64,000 nucleotides of DNA from Ferribacterium limneticum (GCF_020510585.1 NZ_CP075190.1:2354001-2418000), one strand, 5' to 3'. Numbered from the stretch's first letter, positions 45,401 to 53,268 are shown. Numbers and translations: made by a program. The notes: generated by a model not told the origin, from the sequence alone.

Positions 45401-45595
45401 GCCGGTAATGCGGTCGGCAATCTCCTTGGCGTCCATCCCCTTGTATTCCCAGAGCATGGCGACGACCGGAATGTCGATATCCGGAAAGATGTCGGTCGCC
45501 ATGTTGCGCAGCACGAAGGGCATCGACAAAAGAATGAGCAGCGCCCCGACCAGGAAGGTATAGGGACGACGCAGGGCAATGTTAACTATCCACAT
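42428..45595 (-). CDS. RND efflux pump permease
   Basis: 1055 residues with 12 membrane segments and two large periplasmic loops. Family marks: RRPYTFLVGALLILLSMPFVLRNMATDIFPDIDIPVV at the start, the proton-relay pair in LALAVGILVDDATVEIENIERQM, and TGTIMTMGVATANSILVVSFARSRLE in the second half. Such pumps expel hydrophobic compounds, driven by protons. The adaptor gene follows, but no outer-membrane channel gene; the lone channel at 2309 may supply it. The substrate is unknown. Confidence 0.9.
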   Translation of the reverse strand: MWIVNIALRRPYTFLVGALLILLSMPFVLRNMATDIFPDIDIPVVAMLWEYKGMDAKEIADRITGPSERSMTLIDGIEHTESVSYGGASITKIFFHQGTDIRTAMAQVLSSSNSVYRSVPLNTTPPQIIQYSASDLPLLQLGISSETVPFAEIGDLIGTVVRPTLQAKKGVALTYPYGTSSRQVSVDIDAPALYSRGLTPTDLVTAIGAQNLILPTGSMKIGEREYDIGLNGAIASIPKIAEIPVRTRDGTTVLVGDVAQVRDGAAPQTTIARQNGDRGVITSIFKVGRVSTLEVVDHVKHSLETLKSRLPEGVDLTLMFDQSLFVKAAISNVVHEGLIAASLTAAMILLFLGNWRTTCIIAVSIPLSIMCSLIMLYLVGETINLMTLGGLALAVGILVDDATVEIENIERQMAMGKNPHQAILDGAAEIAVPALVSTLCICIVFIPMFFLNGVARYLFVPLAEAVVFAMLASYLLSRTVVPTLVMYMMAGHHAHGQPGNAATRRLAAVHRRFNDGFETFRGHYLVVMTHFLKRRQRFIAAFAGFCVLSLGLVPLLGQNLFPAVDTGQLRLHLRAPSGTRIEEMPRLVDQVEDLIRQRIPADELGEIVDIIGGPYSTRNMLFGNSGTVETADTEIMISLRHGQHAPSANYQRDLRVALERAFPGVEFFFQPADQVSQTLNFGVPAPIHIQFVGGKPQEVVPLAVELNSKLRQIPGIVDAHIYERWSKPSLSLEMDRSRLQQLNLTARDLAQNLLISLSGSMQTSPTYWLNPANGNTYNVGVKSREVDLDSIDALLRTPVGNGNDQPQLLGNLVNVKRSAQAPMVSRYNGYSVFNVYASVQGRDLGSVSRDIEALVEDTRAQLPRGVELVVRGQVETLKSSFLGLGLGLAVAIVLVYLLVVVNFQSWLDPLIIISALPAALAGIAWTLFLCGTTLSVPALTGTIMTMGVATANSILVVSFARSRLETGVPPLMAALEAASTRLRPVLMTAVAMIVGMLPMALGLGEGSEQNAPLGRAVIGGLLFATVSTLIFVPLVFASLHQWQARQAPGLAHAPA

Positions 45596-45665
45596 GGGAT
45601 TATTTCGTATCTGGTATCAAGTTCGGGCGCCCAAACGGGCGCACCAATCAACGGTTTGCACACAA

Positions 45666-45709
45666 ACAGGTCGCTGCCATGCCGAAATCCCGGCAGAGCA
45701 GCGACCTGT
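45666..45709. terminator. Hairpin between PepSY gene and RND pump gene
   Basis: Perfect 11-bp stem ACAGGTCGCTG/CAGCGACCTGT. It lies past the PepSY stop and before the RND start, without a clear T-run. It may terminate or attenuate read-through. Confidence 0.45.
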
Positions 45710-45757
45710 CATCGGTTGGGGGCCGGCAAGCCCCCGGGTTTGTTCAGGCTATCGCCG

Positions 45758-47323
45758 TCAGATTCCCTGCCCTTCGGTCGCCAGTTCGGGTTCGGCATCG
45801 GCCACCAGCTGCTTGCCCTTGCGCTTGAATGTCGCCTTCAGGCGCCGCCAGCCCAGTACCACCGAGGTCACGCTGAGCACGAGGCCGAAGCCGATCCAGG
45901 TCAGCATCCAGGCATCCCAGAGCGGGCGCGAATAGAGCCCGGCGATATCCCAGTGATGCAGCGCCGACCACAACCAGCGATAGGCACGCCGGCTATCGTC
46001 CTGACGCAGCAGCAGGCGGCCATCCTGGGCATCGACATAGAAACGGGTATCGGCGGCATCGCCCAGATCAACGCGCCACACGGGCAACGGGCGATCGAGC
46101 GGTGAACGGCCATGGCGCGGGTAGTAATAGTTGTCGTACTCGGTCTGCAAAACGTGCTGACCGGCCACCGCAGAACCGGCCAGACGTCCGACTGCCTGCA
46201 GGACGGCCGTTTCGCTCAGGCCTTTTTCCGCGTTCAACACCTGGCGCGAGCCGTCGCGCCGGGCGGCGATCAGAACCGCCTCGCCGCCGAGATGGCGCCA
46301 ACCCAGCTCAACTACCTCCGCACCGGCGCCCTGCCCGCTGGCCGGCCGCCAGTCGAGCATTTGCCGCGGGTTGTCCTTGCCGACGAAGCGGGCGATTTCA
46401 GGCTTGCCCGGATTGGCCGGCGAGAAAATCTGCCAGGGATTGCCGTTCAGGTAAGCGCTCAAAGTCCAGGTGAGCACGACCAGACCGCCAATCAGCCCGG
46501 CCCAGAAATGCCAGGTGAACCACACCTGCTTGTAGGGATGCACCCGCCCCTCGGAATAGGTGGCCTTGCCGAACAAGCCCGGCCGCCAACGCAACCAGCC
46601 GGCGATGAGGCCGGTCAGCGTAGCCAGGAAGGCGAAAGCCGCGACCCAGAGCAGCACATCGACACGCTGCTTGTCGAACCCGGCCAAATCGAGGAAGCGG
46701 AACAGGTGAACCCAGCTGCCGGCCCAGTACATGGCCCGTTCGAGGCGCGTCGAGGCATGGACAACCTCACCGGTACGCGCCGAAATAAGCAGTTCGCCGC
46801 CCTTGCCGTCGCCCAGACTGACCCGATGGAAAGGCTTCAGGTTTTCTGCGTTGCGCAGGATGGTGGGGTTGTCGAGCGTCTCGACCAGTTGCGGCGCCGC
46901 CTGCCCTTCCCCGAATGCTCCTGCCCACAGGCGGGCGATACTCAAGGCGTCATCTGAAGAAATGCGCTGAACAGCACCATCGATAGCCGACAAGGCGAGG
47001 CGCTGGCCCTTGCCGTCTTCGATCTGCCAGACCGGCTTGCCGGCGACACGAACCAATCGCGCTTCATAAACGGCAGGCAGCGCGAGCCCGGCCGCCTCGG
47101 CTGAGGTTTGGGCAAAGGCGGCCCCGCTTCGTTGCAAGGTCTCGCCCAGGCTCAACCAGCGGCTTTCCGGGGCCAGTATTTCCGCCTTCGCCCACTGCTG
47201 CCCCCGGGTCTGGTTCAACTGCGAGGCATAGACGATCAGCAGTCCGGAGAAGAACCAGAGCACCATGAAGAGTGCGAGCGCAACACCGCTCCAGCGGTGG
47301 ATGAGAAAGAGAAGACGTTTCAT
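45758..47323 (-). CDS. PepSY-associated membrane protein
   Basis: 521 residues. It begins with a helix preceded by KRLLFLIHRWSGVALALFMVLWFFSGLLIVYAS, the standard opening of PepSY-associated TM proteins, and has three more helices (LLWVAAFAFLATLTGLIAGWL; WFTWHFWAGLIGGLVVLTWTLSAY; WMLTWIGFGLVLSVTSVVLGW). Periplasmic PepSY-type loops lie between. Related proteins include flavin- or iron-linked reductases, and the conserved membrane His residues may hold heme. It closes an operon with cytochrome c', cytochrome b561 and an SMP-30 protein, so a membrane electron-transfer role is reasonable. Confidence 0.85.
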   Translation of the reverse strand: MKRLLFLIHRWSGVALALFMVLWFFSGLLIVYASQLNQTRGQQWAKAEILAPESRWLSLGETLQRSGAAFAQTSAEAAGLALPAVYEARLVRVAGKPVWQIEDGKGQRLALSAIDGAVQRISSDDALSIARLWAGAFGEGQAAPQLVETLDNPTILRNAENLKPFHRVSLGDGKGGELLISARTGEVVHASTRLERAMYWAGSWVHLFRFLDLAGFDKQRVDVLLWVAAFAFLATLTGLIAGWLRWRPGLFGKATYSEGRVHPYKQVWFTWHFWAGLIGGLVVLTWTLSAYLNGNPWQIFSPANPGKPEIARFVGKDNPRQMLDWRPASGQGAGAEVVELGWRHLGGEAVLIAARRDGSRQVLNAEKGLSETAVLQAVGRLAGSAVAGQHVLQTEYDNYYYPRHGRSPLDRPLPVWRVDLGDAADTRFYVDAQDGRLLLRQDDSRRAYRWLWSALHHWDIAGLYSRPLWDAWMLTWIGFGLVLSVTSVVLGWRRLKATFKRKGKQLVADAEPELATEGQGI

Positions 47324-47371
47324 GATTGGCTTCCGGAAATGGGGAAAATTGGCGCCTGGGCTTTTAGATGT

Positions 47372-47836
47372 TTAGTCCTTGACCTTGTAGTCGTCGTGGC
47401 ACGCCTTGCAGGTCTGGCCCAGTTTGCCGAACTGCGCCTTGACGGCTGCCTGGTCGCCATTCGCCGCGACCTTGGCCAACTCGTTGGCCTCGTGGACGAA
47501 GTTGCCGGCGAGATCACCGACCTTCTTGCCATCCTTGAAGATTTCCGGCTTGGCGGCCGTGTCATGCCAGCCCTTGCCCTGTTCGGTGCCCGGCGCATAG
47601 AGCGCGCCGAGGCCGGAATTGGCGATGGCGGCCGTGCTGTTGGCGGCGCGCACGACCTCGTCGCGATTGAACTGGCCGTCGACATTGGCCTTGATGCGGC
47701 CGCTGTTCCAGGCCAGAACCTGATAGACCGACTGACGCCACTTGATGATGTTTTCCGGCTTCGGCGCCTGCTGGGCAATGGCGCTGGCGGTTACCGTCAG
47801 TGCCACGGCAACGAGGAAGGGTTTGACGTGCTTCAT
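47372..47836 (-). CDS. Cytochrome c'
   Basis: 154 residues with signal peptide (PFLVAVALTVTASAIA). Cytochrome c' pattern: IIKWRQSVYQVLAWNSGRIKANVDGQFNRDEVVRAA and the single C-terminal heme site CKACH in QTCKACHDDYKVKD. Four-helix heme protein of the periplasm, known for binding NO or CO or for electron transfer. It sits 45 bp after the cytochrome b561 gene. Confidence 0.9.
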   Translation of the reverse strand: MKHVKPFLVAVALTVTASAIAQQAPKPENIIKWRQSVYQVLAWNSGRIKANVDGQFNRDEVVRAANSTAAIANSGLGALYAPGTEQGKGWHDTAAKPEIFKDGKKVGDLAGNFVHEANELAKVAANGDQAAVKAQFGKLGQTCKACHDDYKVKD

Positions 47837-47881
47837 GAATACTCCTTGAACAGTTTGGGGATGGTTTTTGGGATTTAGGGA

Positions 47882-48592
47882 TTACCAGGCGGGAGCCGCC
47901 TGATGTTCGGCAGGCGGCGGTGCCGGCTGATCGATGAAGCCACCGGCAGCCGCATAAACGCCGGCCGAGGCAATCGCGCTGGCCGCCACAAAGGCGGCGA
48001 GACGCAGCGCAAACGAATGCCTGTGATGCGGCACGACATGGGTGCCCTCGTTCAAGGCCTGATAGCCGGTCACCATGGGCAGAACGAGATTGGTTTTCTT
48101 GACACGGGCATAGAAGACGATGGCGGCAACATGCAGACAAACCACCGCCAGCAGGCTGTTGAACAGCCAGACATGGGCGCCGGTAATCCGGCCGGAGAGT
48201 TCGCTACTGACCAGCGAGGCGAGCGGCCCGGCGAAGGCGATGTCGTCATTGGCGAACAGGCCGCTGAGTACCTGAATGGCAGTCAGCCCCAACAAGCCCA
48301 GCACGGCCAGCGCGCCGAGCGGATTGTGCCCGACGCCTTGCCATTCGCCTTTGAGATAAGCCTTGATGGCGCGCGGTCCGCGCACGAAATTGGCAAAGCG
48401 GGCGGTCGGCGAACCGATGAAACCCCAGATCACCCGAAAGATGATCAGGCCGAGGATGAACAGCCCGCTCCGGCCATGCCATTCGATCCAGTTGCCGCCG
48501 ATCTTGCCGGTCACCACGGCGACAATGATGGCGCCAACCAGCGACCAGTGGAACAGGCGGGTGGGCAGATCCCAAATACGTTGACGACTCAT
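47882..48592 (-). CDS. Cytochrome b561 family protein
   Basis: 236 residues with four membrane helices: RLFHWSLVGAIIVAVVTGKI (His ligand), GLFILGLIIFRVIWGFIG, LGALAVLGLLGLTAIQVLSGLF and ITGAHVWLFNSLLAVVCLHVAAIVFYARV (two His), then a fifth hydrophobic stretch (LRLAAFVAASAIASAGVYAAAG). Di-heme quinol-cytochrome c type electron carrier of the inner membrane. The start ATG overlaps the stop of the dienelactone-hydrolase remnant (ATGA). Confidence 0.9.
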   Translation of the reverse strand: MSRQRIWDLPTRLFHWSLVGAIIVAVVTGKIGGNWIEWHGRSGLFILGLIIFRVIWGFIGSPTARFANFVRGPRAIKAYLKGEWQGVGHNPLGALAVLGLLGLTAIQVLSGLFANDDIAFAGPLASLVSSELSGRITGAHVWLFNSLLAVVCLHVAAIVFYARVKKTNLVLPMVTGYQALNEGTHVVPHHRHSFALRLAAFVAASAIASAGVYAAAGGFIDQPAPPPAEHQAAPAW

Positions 48593-48723
48593 CTTGTCCT
48601 CCGGCTCAGGCGCGAAGATGCAGCTTGAAGAAATCCACCGTCCGTCGGCAGTAGGCCATGGACATATTTGTCGAACAATTTGAGAACCTCAGGATGGAAG
48701 TCCTTGGCGGCCTGTCGGGTCAT
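48589..48723 (-). pseudogene. Remnant of a dienelactone hydrolase gene (N-terminus only)
   Basis: A 44-codon ORF beginning MTRQAAKDFHPEVLKLFDKY, then VHGLLPTDGGFLQAAS. This is the start of exported dienelactone-hydrolase-family proteins (MxRQxAKDFHPEVLKLFDxYVHG). The catalytic alpha/beta-hydrolase domain is missing. It has a proper start (AGAGGA, 9 bp) and its stop overlaps the cytochrome b561 start, so the remnant may survive as a translation leader for that gene. Confidence 0.7.
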
Positions 48724-48751
48724 GTGAATCTATCCTCTGCTGATCGGGGAA

Positions 48752-49759
48752 TTACTTGGCGCGACCGGTGTAGCCGGCCGTCTGGGTGACGATGCGGTAG
48801 GCGGCACCGCGCCCGACGACGTAGAGCGACTTCTTGCCGGCCCCGGCAAAGGCCAGGTTTTGCGGTTTCCTGGGCAGCGCGATGGCGCCCAGCGCATCGC
48901 CAGACGGGCTGAAGATTTCGATGCCGGCATTGGAGGCGACATAGAGGCGGCCCTTTTCATCGATGGCCAGGCCATCGGCCCCGCTCGACCAGACGCCGCT
49001 GTCGTTCTTGCTCCAGCCGGCCAGTTTGGCGAAATTGCGCCGCGCACCGAGCGAGCCATCGGCCGCCACGTCATAGGCCAGCACGTTTTCGCCCAGGGTA
49101 TTGGCGACGTAGAGCACCTTTTCATCCGGGCTCAACTGGATGCCGTTCGGCCGTTCGATATCCGCTGCCAGACGCTTCAGGGCGCCTTCCGGCGTGATGT
49201 GATAGACCGCCGGCTTGGCGAATACCCTGGTCGGAGCTGGCTGGTTGGGCGCGACATTGATGCCGGAGTCGGTGAAATAGACGCCGCCGCGCTGGTCGAC
49301 GACGAGGTCGTTGGGGCGACCGAAAGGCAGCCCTTCGTAGCTGCTGGCCAGCGTCCGCTCATGGCCTTGCGGAAAAACGATACCGACCCGCGCGTCGTCC
49401 ACCTGGACGCTGATCAGTTCGCCCTTGGCGTTGAAACCGAGGCCGTTCGAGCCGTTGCTTTTTTCCAGAAAGCTGGCAGTCGTTCCATCCGGCGCAATCC
49501 GCATAATGCGGCTGGCCTGGGTTTCGGTAAAGGCCAGACTGCCGTCCGGCAGCGCGACCGGGCCTTCCGTTCCCTTGAAACCTTCCTTGATCAGTTCAAT
49601 TTTCGCTCCGGCCGCGACGACGCCGGGAATGGCCTGGGCCACGTTTTCCTGGGCGGACACGGTACCCAGCGTCAGGCTTCCGCCGAGAAAGCCAAGCAGG
49701 CAAAGCAGGCGCCGGGATACGCCTGGACGGGTTGCAGACACGGTTGAACTCAAGAACAT
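48752..49759 (-). CDS. SMP-30/gluconolactonase-like exported protein
   Basis: 335 residues from ATG 49759 (AGGAG, 8 bp; a GTG at 49768 is also possible), with a signal peptide (LLCLLGFLGGSLTLGTVSA). Six-bladed propeller repeats: LPDGSLAFTETQASRIMRIAPDG, RPNDLVVDQRGGVYFTDSGI, RPNGIQLSPDEKVLYVANTLGENVLAYDV, GADGLAIDEKGRLYVASNAGIEIFSPSG. The metal residues of the family (Glu in EGP, Asn in RPND and RPNGI, Asp in GADGL) are present. Probably a periplasmic lactonase or sugar-acid hydrolase. First gene of an operon with cytochromes; a sigma-54 promoter lies 80-96 bp upstream. Confidence 0.87.
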   Translation of the reverse strand: MFLSSTVSATRPGVSRRLLCLLGFLGGSLTLGTVSAQENVAQAIPGVVAAGAKIELIKEGFKGTEGPVALPDGSLAFTETQASRIMRIAPDGTTASFLEKSNGSNGLGFNAKGELISVQVDDARVGIVFPQGHERTLASSYEGLPFGRPNDLVVDQRGGVYFTDSGINVAPNQPAPTRVFAKPAVYHITPEGALKRLAADIERPNGIQLSPDEKVLYVANTLGENVLAYDVAADGSLGARRNFAKLAGWSKNDSGVWSSGADGLAIDEKGRLYVASNAGIEIFSPSGDALGAIALPRKPQNLAFAGAGKKSLYVVGRGAAYRIVTQTAGYTGRAK

Positions 49760-49839
49760 CGAAAACACTCCTAAACGGCAAATTGCTGGAAGCCAGCCAA
49801 ACCTCTGAAATGCATTGCTGGGCAGTTGGCCTGCTTATC

Positions 49840-49855
49840 AGCAGCAAATATGCCA
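49840..49855 (-). promoter_or_regulatory. Sigma-54 promoter of the SMP-30/cytochrome operon
   Basis: Minus strand TGGCATATTTGCTGCT, GG and GC 10 bases apart, nearly identical to the MBL-fold promoter at 6735. The rest of 49760-50216 holds a palindrome, a terminator and a repeat copy but no gene. Confidence 0.62.
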
Positions 49856-50016
49856 ATCCGCCAGCTAGCGCCGAGCTGCCATGAAAAGCCAGCCAGCCGG
49901 GAGACAATCCCATGATTTAAATAGGGAATTAGCTAACGCCTGTTTTGAGCAAGCGGCGCCTGGAAAATCCGCCGGTCTCTTCGTCCTGCTGCCCGGGAAA
50001 CACCCTGCGCCGCAAG

Positions 50017-50034
50017 TTGCTGCCAGCGCAGCAA
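50017..50034. promoter_or_regulatory. Candidate activator site for the 49840 promoter
   Basis: Perfect palindrome TTGCTGCCAGCGCAGCAA, about 165 bp upstream of the -24 element; same CTGC/GCAG design as the sites between 2.1 and 14.8 kb. A further palindrome, CGCTGCCAAGCAGCG, lies at 50131-50145. Confidence 0.42.
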
Positions 50035-50073
50035 GCAGCCCGTTCGCCTCCTGCCACAATCGCCGTCGATATA

Positions 50074-50106
50074 AAAAAACCCGCCGGCTGAAGACGGCGG
50101 GTTTTT
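50074..50106. terminator. Bidirectional terminator after cysW
   Basis: Stem AAACCCGCCG/CGGCGGGTTT, with a T-run on the minus strand. It ends the sbp-cysT-cysW transcript and insulates the SMP-30 promoter region. Confidence 0.85.
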
Positions 50107-50164
50107 GGGGGGAGGAGAGACAAAAACGGTCGCTGCCAAGCAGCGGCTATGGGCCAATCCGGCA

Positions 50165-50203
50165 TTGCTACGGTCAACCGGAAATTTTGGCCAATTTTGA
50201 AAT
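50165..50203 (+). repeat. Dispersed repeat, copy 8 (most complete)
   Basis: TTGCTACGGTCAACCGGAAA, then TTTTGGCCAATTTTGAAAT. It lies 14 bp past the cysW stop. Confidence 0.85.
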
Positions 50204-50216
50204 CGGCCAGCGTGTT

Positions 50217-51110
50217 CTAGCCGTCGCTTTCTACTTTGGCCTCCCGGCCGGCGCGCCATTCGATGAAGCTCTTGACCGTCAATGTCAGCAGCGCCAGGAT
50301 CGCCAGCAGCGAGGCCACGGCAAAGGCCGCGGCGAACTTGTACTCGCTGTAGATGATTTCAATATGCAGCGGCATGGTATTGGTCTCGCCGCGGATGTGG
50401 CCGGAGACCACCGACACCGCGCCGAACTCGCCCATGGCGCGGGCGTTGCACAGGATCACCCCGTAAAGCAGACCCCATTTGACGTTGGGGATGGTGACGT
50501 GCCAGAAGGTTTGCCAGCCGGAGGCGCCGAGTACCGTCGACGCTTCTTCCTCATCCTTGCCCTGGGCTTCCATGAGCGGGATCAGCTCGCGGGCAACAAA
50601 CGGGAAGGTCACGAAAATGGTCGCCAGAACGATGCCGGGCACGGCGAAAACGACCTTCATGTCGTTATCGATGAACCACGAACCGAGCCAGCCAGTACGC
50701 CCGAAAACCAGCACGAAGATGAGGCCCGCCACCACGGGCGACACTGAAAAAGGCAGGTCGATCAGGGTGATCAAGAAGGCCTTTCCGGGGAAGTCGAACT
50801 TGGCGATGGCCCAGGCGGCAGCAACGCCGAAGATCAGATTGAGTGGCACGGATATCAATGCAGCAATCAGCGTCAGCCTGACCGCACTCAGGGCATCAGG
50901 GTCAACCAGCGCCATCAGATAGGCATCCCAGCCCTTGCGCAGTGCCTCGTAGAAAACGACGATCAATGGCATCAACAGAAACAGGCCGAAGAAGGTCAGC
51001 GAGATGCCGATGATGGTCCATTTGACCCAATTGTTTTCCCGGGTTGCCGGGTTGTTCTCGTAGCGCTCGGCGTGGGCCTGACTGAGATGCAGGGAAATTG
51101 TGGCAGCCAT
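50217..51110 (-). CDS. cysW: Sulfate/thiosulfate ABC permease CysW
   Basis: 297 residues from MAATISLHLSQAHAERYENN at 51110; the ATG shares one base with the cysT stop. Six helices, with CysW hallmarks FPGKAFLITLIDLPFSVSPVVAGL and GVILCNARAMGEFGAVSVVSGHIRGETNTMPLHIEI. The ATPase-contact loop is EEEASTVLGASGWQTFWHVTIPNVKWGL. Forms the sulfate channel with CysT. In most operons cysA follows; here a terminator and another operon follow. Confidence 0.93.
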   Translation of the reverse strand: MAATISLHLSQAHAERYENNPATRENNWVKWTIIGISLTFFGLFLLMPLIVVFYEALRKGWDAYLMALVDPDALSAVRLTLIAALISVPLNLIFGVAAAWAIAKFDFPGKAFLITLIDLPFSVSPVVAGLIFVLVFGRTGWLGSWFIDNDMKVVFAVPGIVLATIFVTFPFVARELIPLMEAQGKDEEEASTVLGASGWQTFWHVTIPNVKWGLLYGVILCNARAMGEFGAVSVVSGHIRGETNTMPLHIEIIYSEYKFAAAFAVASLLAILALLTLTVKSFIEWRAGREAKVESDG

Positions 51111-51937
51111 TATTTCGACTTTCCGGTACGTTTCGCCGTCCATGCCTGGAGGCTGTTGATGGTGATGAGCAGGATGAAGGAAACGACCAGCATGACGGCG
51201 GCAATGGCCGTTGCACCCCGGTAGTCATACTGTTCCAGCTTGGTGATGATCATCAGCGGGGTGATTTCGGAAACCAGCGGGATGTTGCCGGCGATGAAGA
51301 TGACCGATCCGTACTCGCCGACGGCGCGGGCGAAGGCCAGCGCGAAGCCGGTCAGCAGCGCCGGGAACAGCGTCGGAAAAATGACCAGACGAATGGTTTG
51401 CCAGCGATTCGCCCCGAGGCTGGTAGCGGCTTCCTCGATTTCGACTTCGAGGTCTTCGAGCACCGGCTGCACGGTCCGCACGACAAAGGGCAGACCGATG
51501 AAGACCAGCGCCAGCAGGACGCCAAGCGGCGTGAATGCGACCTTGATGCCGAGCGGCTCGATGATGCTACCGATCCAGCCATTGCCGGCCCACAGCGCAG
51601 TCAGCGCAATGCCGGCCACGGCAGTCGGCAGCGCGAAGGGTAGATCGACCAGTGAATCGACAATTTTCTTGCCGGGGAAGTTGTAGCGCACCAGGCTCCA
51701 GGCCAGCAGCAGCCCGAATATGGCGTTGATCGCCGCGGCGGCCAGCGAGGCGCCGAAGGTCAGCTTGTACGAGGCCATGACGCGCGGCGTCGTGACCACA
51801 TACCAGAATTGCTCCAGCGTCAGTTCTGCCGTCTTGATGAACACCGCAGCAAGCGGGATCAGAACGATCAGCGACAACCAGGTCAGCGTGTAGCCGAGTG
51901 AAAGATTGAAGCCGGGCAAGGCATTGCGATTGCTCAT
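51110..51937 (-). CDS. cysT: Sulfate/thiosulfate ABC permease CysT (CysU)
   Basis: 275 residues, six helices. Marks: TWLSLIVLIPLAAVFIKTAELTLEQFWYVVTTPRVMASYKLTFG, FPGKKIVDSLVDLPFALPTAVAGIALTALW and ARAVGEYGSVIFIAGNIPLVSEITPLMIITKLEQYDYRGATAIA, all typical of CysT. The partner is CysW. A 326-bp gap with a terminator and a repeat copy separates it from sbp. Confidence 0.93.
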   Translation of the reverse strand: MSNRNALPGFNLSLGYTLTWLSLIVLIPLAAVFIKTAELTLEQFWYVVTTPRVMASYKLTFGASLAAAAINAIFGLLLAWSLVRYNFPGKKIVDSLVDLPFALPTAVAGIALTALWAGNGWIGSIIEPLGIKVAFTPLGVLLALVFIGLPFVVRTVQPVLEDLEVEIEEAATSLGANRWQTIRLVIFPTLFPALLTGFALAFARAVGEYGSVIFIAGNIPLVSEITPLMIITKLEQYDYRGATAIAAVMLVVSFILLITINSLQAWTAKRTGKSK

Positions 51938-52138
51938 CGCACCACCTCGCCGGCACCTGTCGGGTTTTGCCCGACCGCACTATTTCTATGAAACCTTGAA
52001 AACATGAGAACTCCGAAACGCTTCTGACAGGCGGGAAGCTTAGAGAGCGCTCAGCAATTCCTTAACCAATTTATTCCTCTTTGCTTATTCAGATTGCTGC
52101 AATAAGCGCCGGGCCTCGGGCAAGCGATTCCGCGGACC

Positions 52139-52174
52139 ATTTCAAAATTGGCCGATATTTCCGGTTGACCGTGG
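52139..52174 (-). repeat. Dispersed repeat, copy 9
   Basis: Minus strand CCACGGTCAACCGGAAATAT, then CGGCCAATTTTGAAA. It lies between sbp and cysT, just downstream of the sbp terminator hairpin. Confidence 0.8.
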
Positions 52175-52181
52175 CAAGGCA

Positions 52182-52220
52182 CAAAAAAACCCCGGCGACC
52201 ACGAATGGCCAACCGGGGTC
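52182..52220 (-). terminator. Hairpin after sbp (terminator or attenuator)
   Basis: Stem ACCCCGG/CCGGGGT with a 17-base loop, followed on the minus strand by seven T. It probably limits read-through into cysT, giving more binding protein than permease. Confidence 0.65.
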
Positions 52221-52263
52221 ATCCGGACGGCACCCCCAGGCGCCGCCCGTCCCACAACAAAAC

Positions 52264-53268
52264 TTACTTGACGTAGATCTGGTCGAAGCTGCCGCCATCG
52301 GCGAAGTGGGTGTTCTGGGCCTTGTCCCAGCCACCGAATTCCTTGTCGATCGTGATCAGCTTGAGCTTGGCGAACTGCTTGCTGTATTTGGCGGCCACTT
52401 TTGCGTCGGTCGGACGGTAATAGTTCTTGCCGGCGATGTCCTGACCTTCCGGCGAATAGAGGTAGTTCAGGTATTCGGTCGCCACCTTGCGGGTGCCCTT
52501 CTTGTCGACGATCTTGTCGACCACGGCCACCGGCGGCTCAGCCAGGATGGAGACGGACGGCGTGACGATTTCAAACTTGTCCGGACCGAGTTCCTTGAGC
52601 GATAGGTAGGCTTCGTTTTCCCAGGCAATCAGCACATCGCCAATATTGCGCTCAACAAAGGTCGTCGTAGAACCACGCGCACCGGAGTCGAGCACCTTGA
52701 CGTTGCCGTACACCTTCTTGACGAAGTCCTTGGCAGTCGCATCGCTGCCGCCCGGCAGTTGCTTGGCGTAGGCCCAGGCCGCCAGATAGTTCCAGCGAGC
52801 GCCACCGGAGGTCTTCGGATTCGGGGTGATCACCTCAACACCCGGCTTGGCCAGATCGCCCCAGTCCTTGATGCCCTTGGGATTGCCCTTGCGAACCAGC
52901 AGGACGATGGTGGAAGTGTACGGCGAGGCATTCAGCGGCAGCTTCTTCTGCCAGTCCTTGGCGGTCAGGCCTGCCTTGGCCACTTCATCAACGTCATAGG
53001 CCAGAGCCAACGTGACGACATCGGCATCCAGGCCGTCGATAACAGCACGGGCCTGCTTGCCGGAACCACCGTGAGCCGCCTTGATGGTGACGGTTTCTCC
53101 AGTCTTCGCCTTCCAGTGCTTGGCGAAGGCGACGTTGTATTCCTGATACAGCTCGCGAGTCGGGTCATAGGAGACGTTCAACAGATTGACGTCAGCGAAA
53201 GCGTTGCCACCGAAGGCAAGGCCAATGGCCAAAGCAATTAAGCCGCGGCGGGTGTTGTTGAACTGCAT
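52264..53268 (-). CDS. sbp: Sulfate-binding protein Sbp
   Basis: 334 residues with signal peptide ([17 protein letters not shown]). Strong sulfate-binding protein pattern: [107 protein letters not shown] and [26 protein letters not shown]. Delivers sulfate or thiosulfate to CysT/CysW. Upstream, TTATTTCCTTATGCG may belong to a CysB-type control region, which I cannot confirm. Confidence 0.95.
   Translation of the reverse strand: MQFNNTRRGLIALAIGLAFGGNAFADVNLLNVSYDPTRELYQEYNVAFAKHWKAKTGETVTIKAAHGGSGKQARAVIDGLDADVVTLALAYDVDEVAKAGLTAKDWQKKLPLNASPYTSTIVLLVRKGNPKGIKDWGDLAKPGVEVITPNPKTSGGARWNYLAAWAYAKQLPGGSDATAKDFVKKVYGNVKVLDSGARGSTTTFVERNIGDVLIAWENEAYLSLKELGPDKFEIVTPSVSILAEPPVAVVDKIVDKKGTRKVATEYLNYLYSPEGQDIAGKNYYRPTDAKVAAKYSKQFAKLKLITIDKEFGGWDKAQNTHFADGGSFDQIYVK

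Noticed and set aside
43436..46105. Very long open frame (889 codons) on the plus strand opposite the RND pump
   Set aside because: It mirrors the codon positions of the pump gene, has no Shine-Dalgarno sequence or recognisable domain, and is Asp/Arg/His-rich, as expected for a shadow of a GC-rich gene.
49784..49799. Second GG-N10-GC match (TGGCTGGCTTCCAGCA) near the SMP-30 start
   Set aside because: The -24 and -12 halves are poor; the site at 49840 fits much better.
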